Positions 63,099 through 64,000 of a DNA stretch of 64,000 nt are shown piece after piece. The notes below the pieces were generated by a model that was given only the letters and a program-made list of their open reading frames with translations, was not told the origin of the DNA and searched no databases. Each line of letters begins with the position of its first letter. Positions within the stretch are counted from its first letter, which is position 1. This stretch comes from Siphonodentalium dalli (lineage: Eukaryota > Mollusca > Scaphopoda > Gadilida > Siphonodentaliidae): contig CP136069.1 of assembly GCA_032622095.1 (NCBI GenBank), forward strand, positions 44,060,194 through 44,124,193, read 5' to 3'. Both the position numbers and the translations under genes were made by a program.

Positions 63099-64000
63099 GG
63101 CCAGGGTATAGCAGTTGTGAGAATTCCAGACCGTCTTCTCCCGTATTCTCACGAGGAAGGACACGCAATCGAAATGGAAATGGAGGTGGAGGTCGACCTC
63201 AACTTCTGTCACAAAACCAGGTTCTTGGATCACCGTTGCCTAGTCCGATGAACTCGCATAAAAACAGAGACCATCCGTTTTATAGGTCAACTTCATTGGA
63301 AGCGAGGTCTCGAAGTCCGTCTCCGGATCTATCGACGCCAACATCACAGCAGGAGTATTATGGTTCGACAAATTTGACTGACAGGTCTCGTAGTCCGAGT
63401 CCTAGCTTGTCTCCACCTATGAGGACTTCAAGGAAATTACCACAAATACCGTTAAAACCTTTAACTTTGAACCTTGCTCAACCGAAGCCTAAAGAGACGA
63501 TGCCCCGTGTGGTTCCATCGCCTACAGTTCCGCATCCCCGAAGCCCGGGGAGTATAAATTTTCCGCGGTTAAACAAATCACCTTCGCATTTACCCAGAAA
63601 TGTTCACTCGCAAGGACAGCATTCCAGGTCGTCTCCACGACATGGACGGGCTGAAGTTTACAGTCCGACGGAACGCTCTCATCCACATAGTACTAGTCCG
63701 ATGAGATCTAAACATGCTCTTAGTTCTAACACGCGATCGAACAGCCTCGACCGAGTTCCGCCGCGTCAACATCGCGATAGGACTCCGGATCGATATAGTG
63801 TTCATTCTGCGGGGCGGTCGCCCGACCTCAACACGAGGGAGAGAGCTCGCATGATAGCGAATCAATATGATGTGATCACAGACAGAAACGTACGGAGACC
63901 TTCTCCGCTTCCAAATGGAGTGAAGCCACGACGGAGAGTGGAGAAATTAGAGCTTCGTGGTGACGGTAACCGCCATCGTAATGGTGACACGGACGACGAA
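63099..64000 (+). CDS. Cav2: Cav2 exon: distal tail with RIM-BP-binding motif (open end)
   Basis: This exon (acceptor TTGTTACAG) is open for all 902 bases and continues past the window. After completing Gly it reads PGYSSCENSRPSSPVFSRGR and on through a Ser/Pro/Arg-rich disordered tail with SRSPSPD and SRSPSPS repeats. SRKLPQIPLKP (63428-63460) matches the RxLPxxP motif that binds SH3 domains of RIM-binding protein in Cav2 channels (RQLPQTP in mammals), which links the channel to the presynaptic active zone. Further on are SNSLDRVPPRQH, RARMIANQYDVITDRN and SPLPNGVKPRRR. The last visible residues are GDTDDE. The C-terminal PDZ ligand usual for Cav2 (ending in WC) is not in view. Confidence 0.94.
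63428..63460 (+). other. RIM-BP SH3-binding motif in Cav2 tail
   Basis: Encodes SRKLPQIPLKP. Arg, Leu-Pro and the second Pro are spaced as in the RQLPQTP motif of vertebrate Cav2.1 and Cav2.2; Lys replaces Gln and Ile replaces Thr. Binding is inferred from the family. Confidence 0.75.

Overview
This window is animal nuclear DNA: an AT-rich, intron-dominated stretch of one gene on the plus strand, open at both ends. The exons encode the C-terminal third of a voltage-gated calcium channel alpha-1 subunit. The S6 and EF-hand text ([21 protein letters not shown]), the long Ser/Pro/Arg-rich tail and an RKLPQIP motif of the kind bound by RIM-binding protein identify it as Cav2 (presynaptic N/P/Q type, cacophony/UNC-2 type) rather than Cav1. 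The protein style, long introns and density of short DNA transposons suit a lophotrochozoan, most likely a mollusc, but species cannot be read from the window.

Exon layout: 36-127 (S5-pore linker of domain IV); two tandem alternative copies of the pore/turret/S6 exon at 1958-2129 and 2175-2346; 9044-9171 (end of IVS6 and EF-hand start); 10225-10321; 11247-11352; 12107-12211 (pre-IQ); 13627-13739 (IQ-like motif); probable microexons 18312-18326 and 30085-30105; 36119-36231; 38454-38562; a short exon 40216-40293; 46152-46283; 52927-53227; and a large tail exon from 63099 past the window end. With one copy of the duplicated exon and both microexons, the phases agree at every junction and the coding sum is 2484 nt (828 codons). 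Possible alternative ends lie at 18526-18600, 20570-20635 and 59793-59832.

Almost everything else is intron filled with short non-autonomous DNA elements; no transposase gene is visible. The families are: A, long palindromes with TACAGTAATG ends and TA targets (about 30 copies); B, C, D and F, which all carry TTAACCCTTT...AAAGGGTTAA ends on TTAA targets; E, hAT-like hairpin elements with 8-bp target duplications; J and H, larger foldback elements; plus a nested hAT-in-Harbinger-like insertion, a 28-bp minisatellite and several tandem duplications. Families B, C and D share one hairpin cassette whose inner stem differs by paired compensatory changes while one G.A mismatch and a TAT loop stay fixed.

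The most interesting points are the mutually exclusive pore exons separated by only 45 nt, a candidate cassette exon that would remove the whole RIM-BP-binding tail, the hairpin cassette shared between transposon families, and several elements or repeats lying within about 15-45 nt of Cav2 splice sites.
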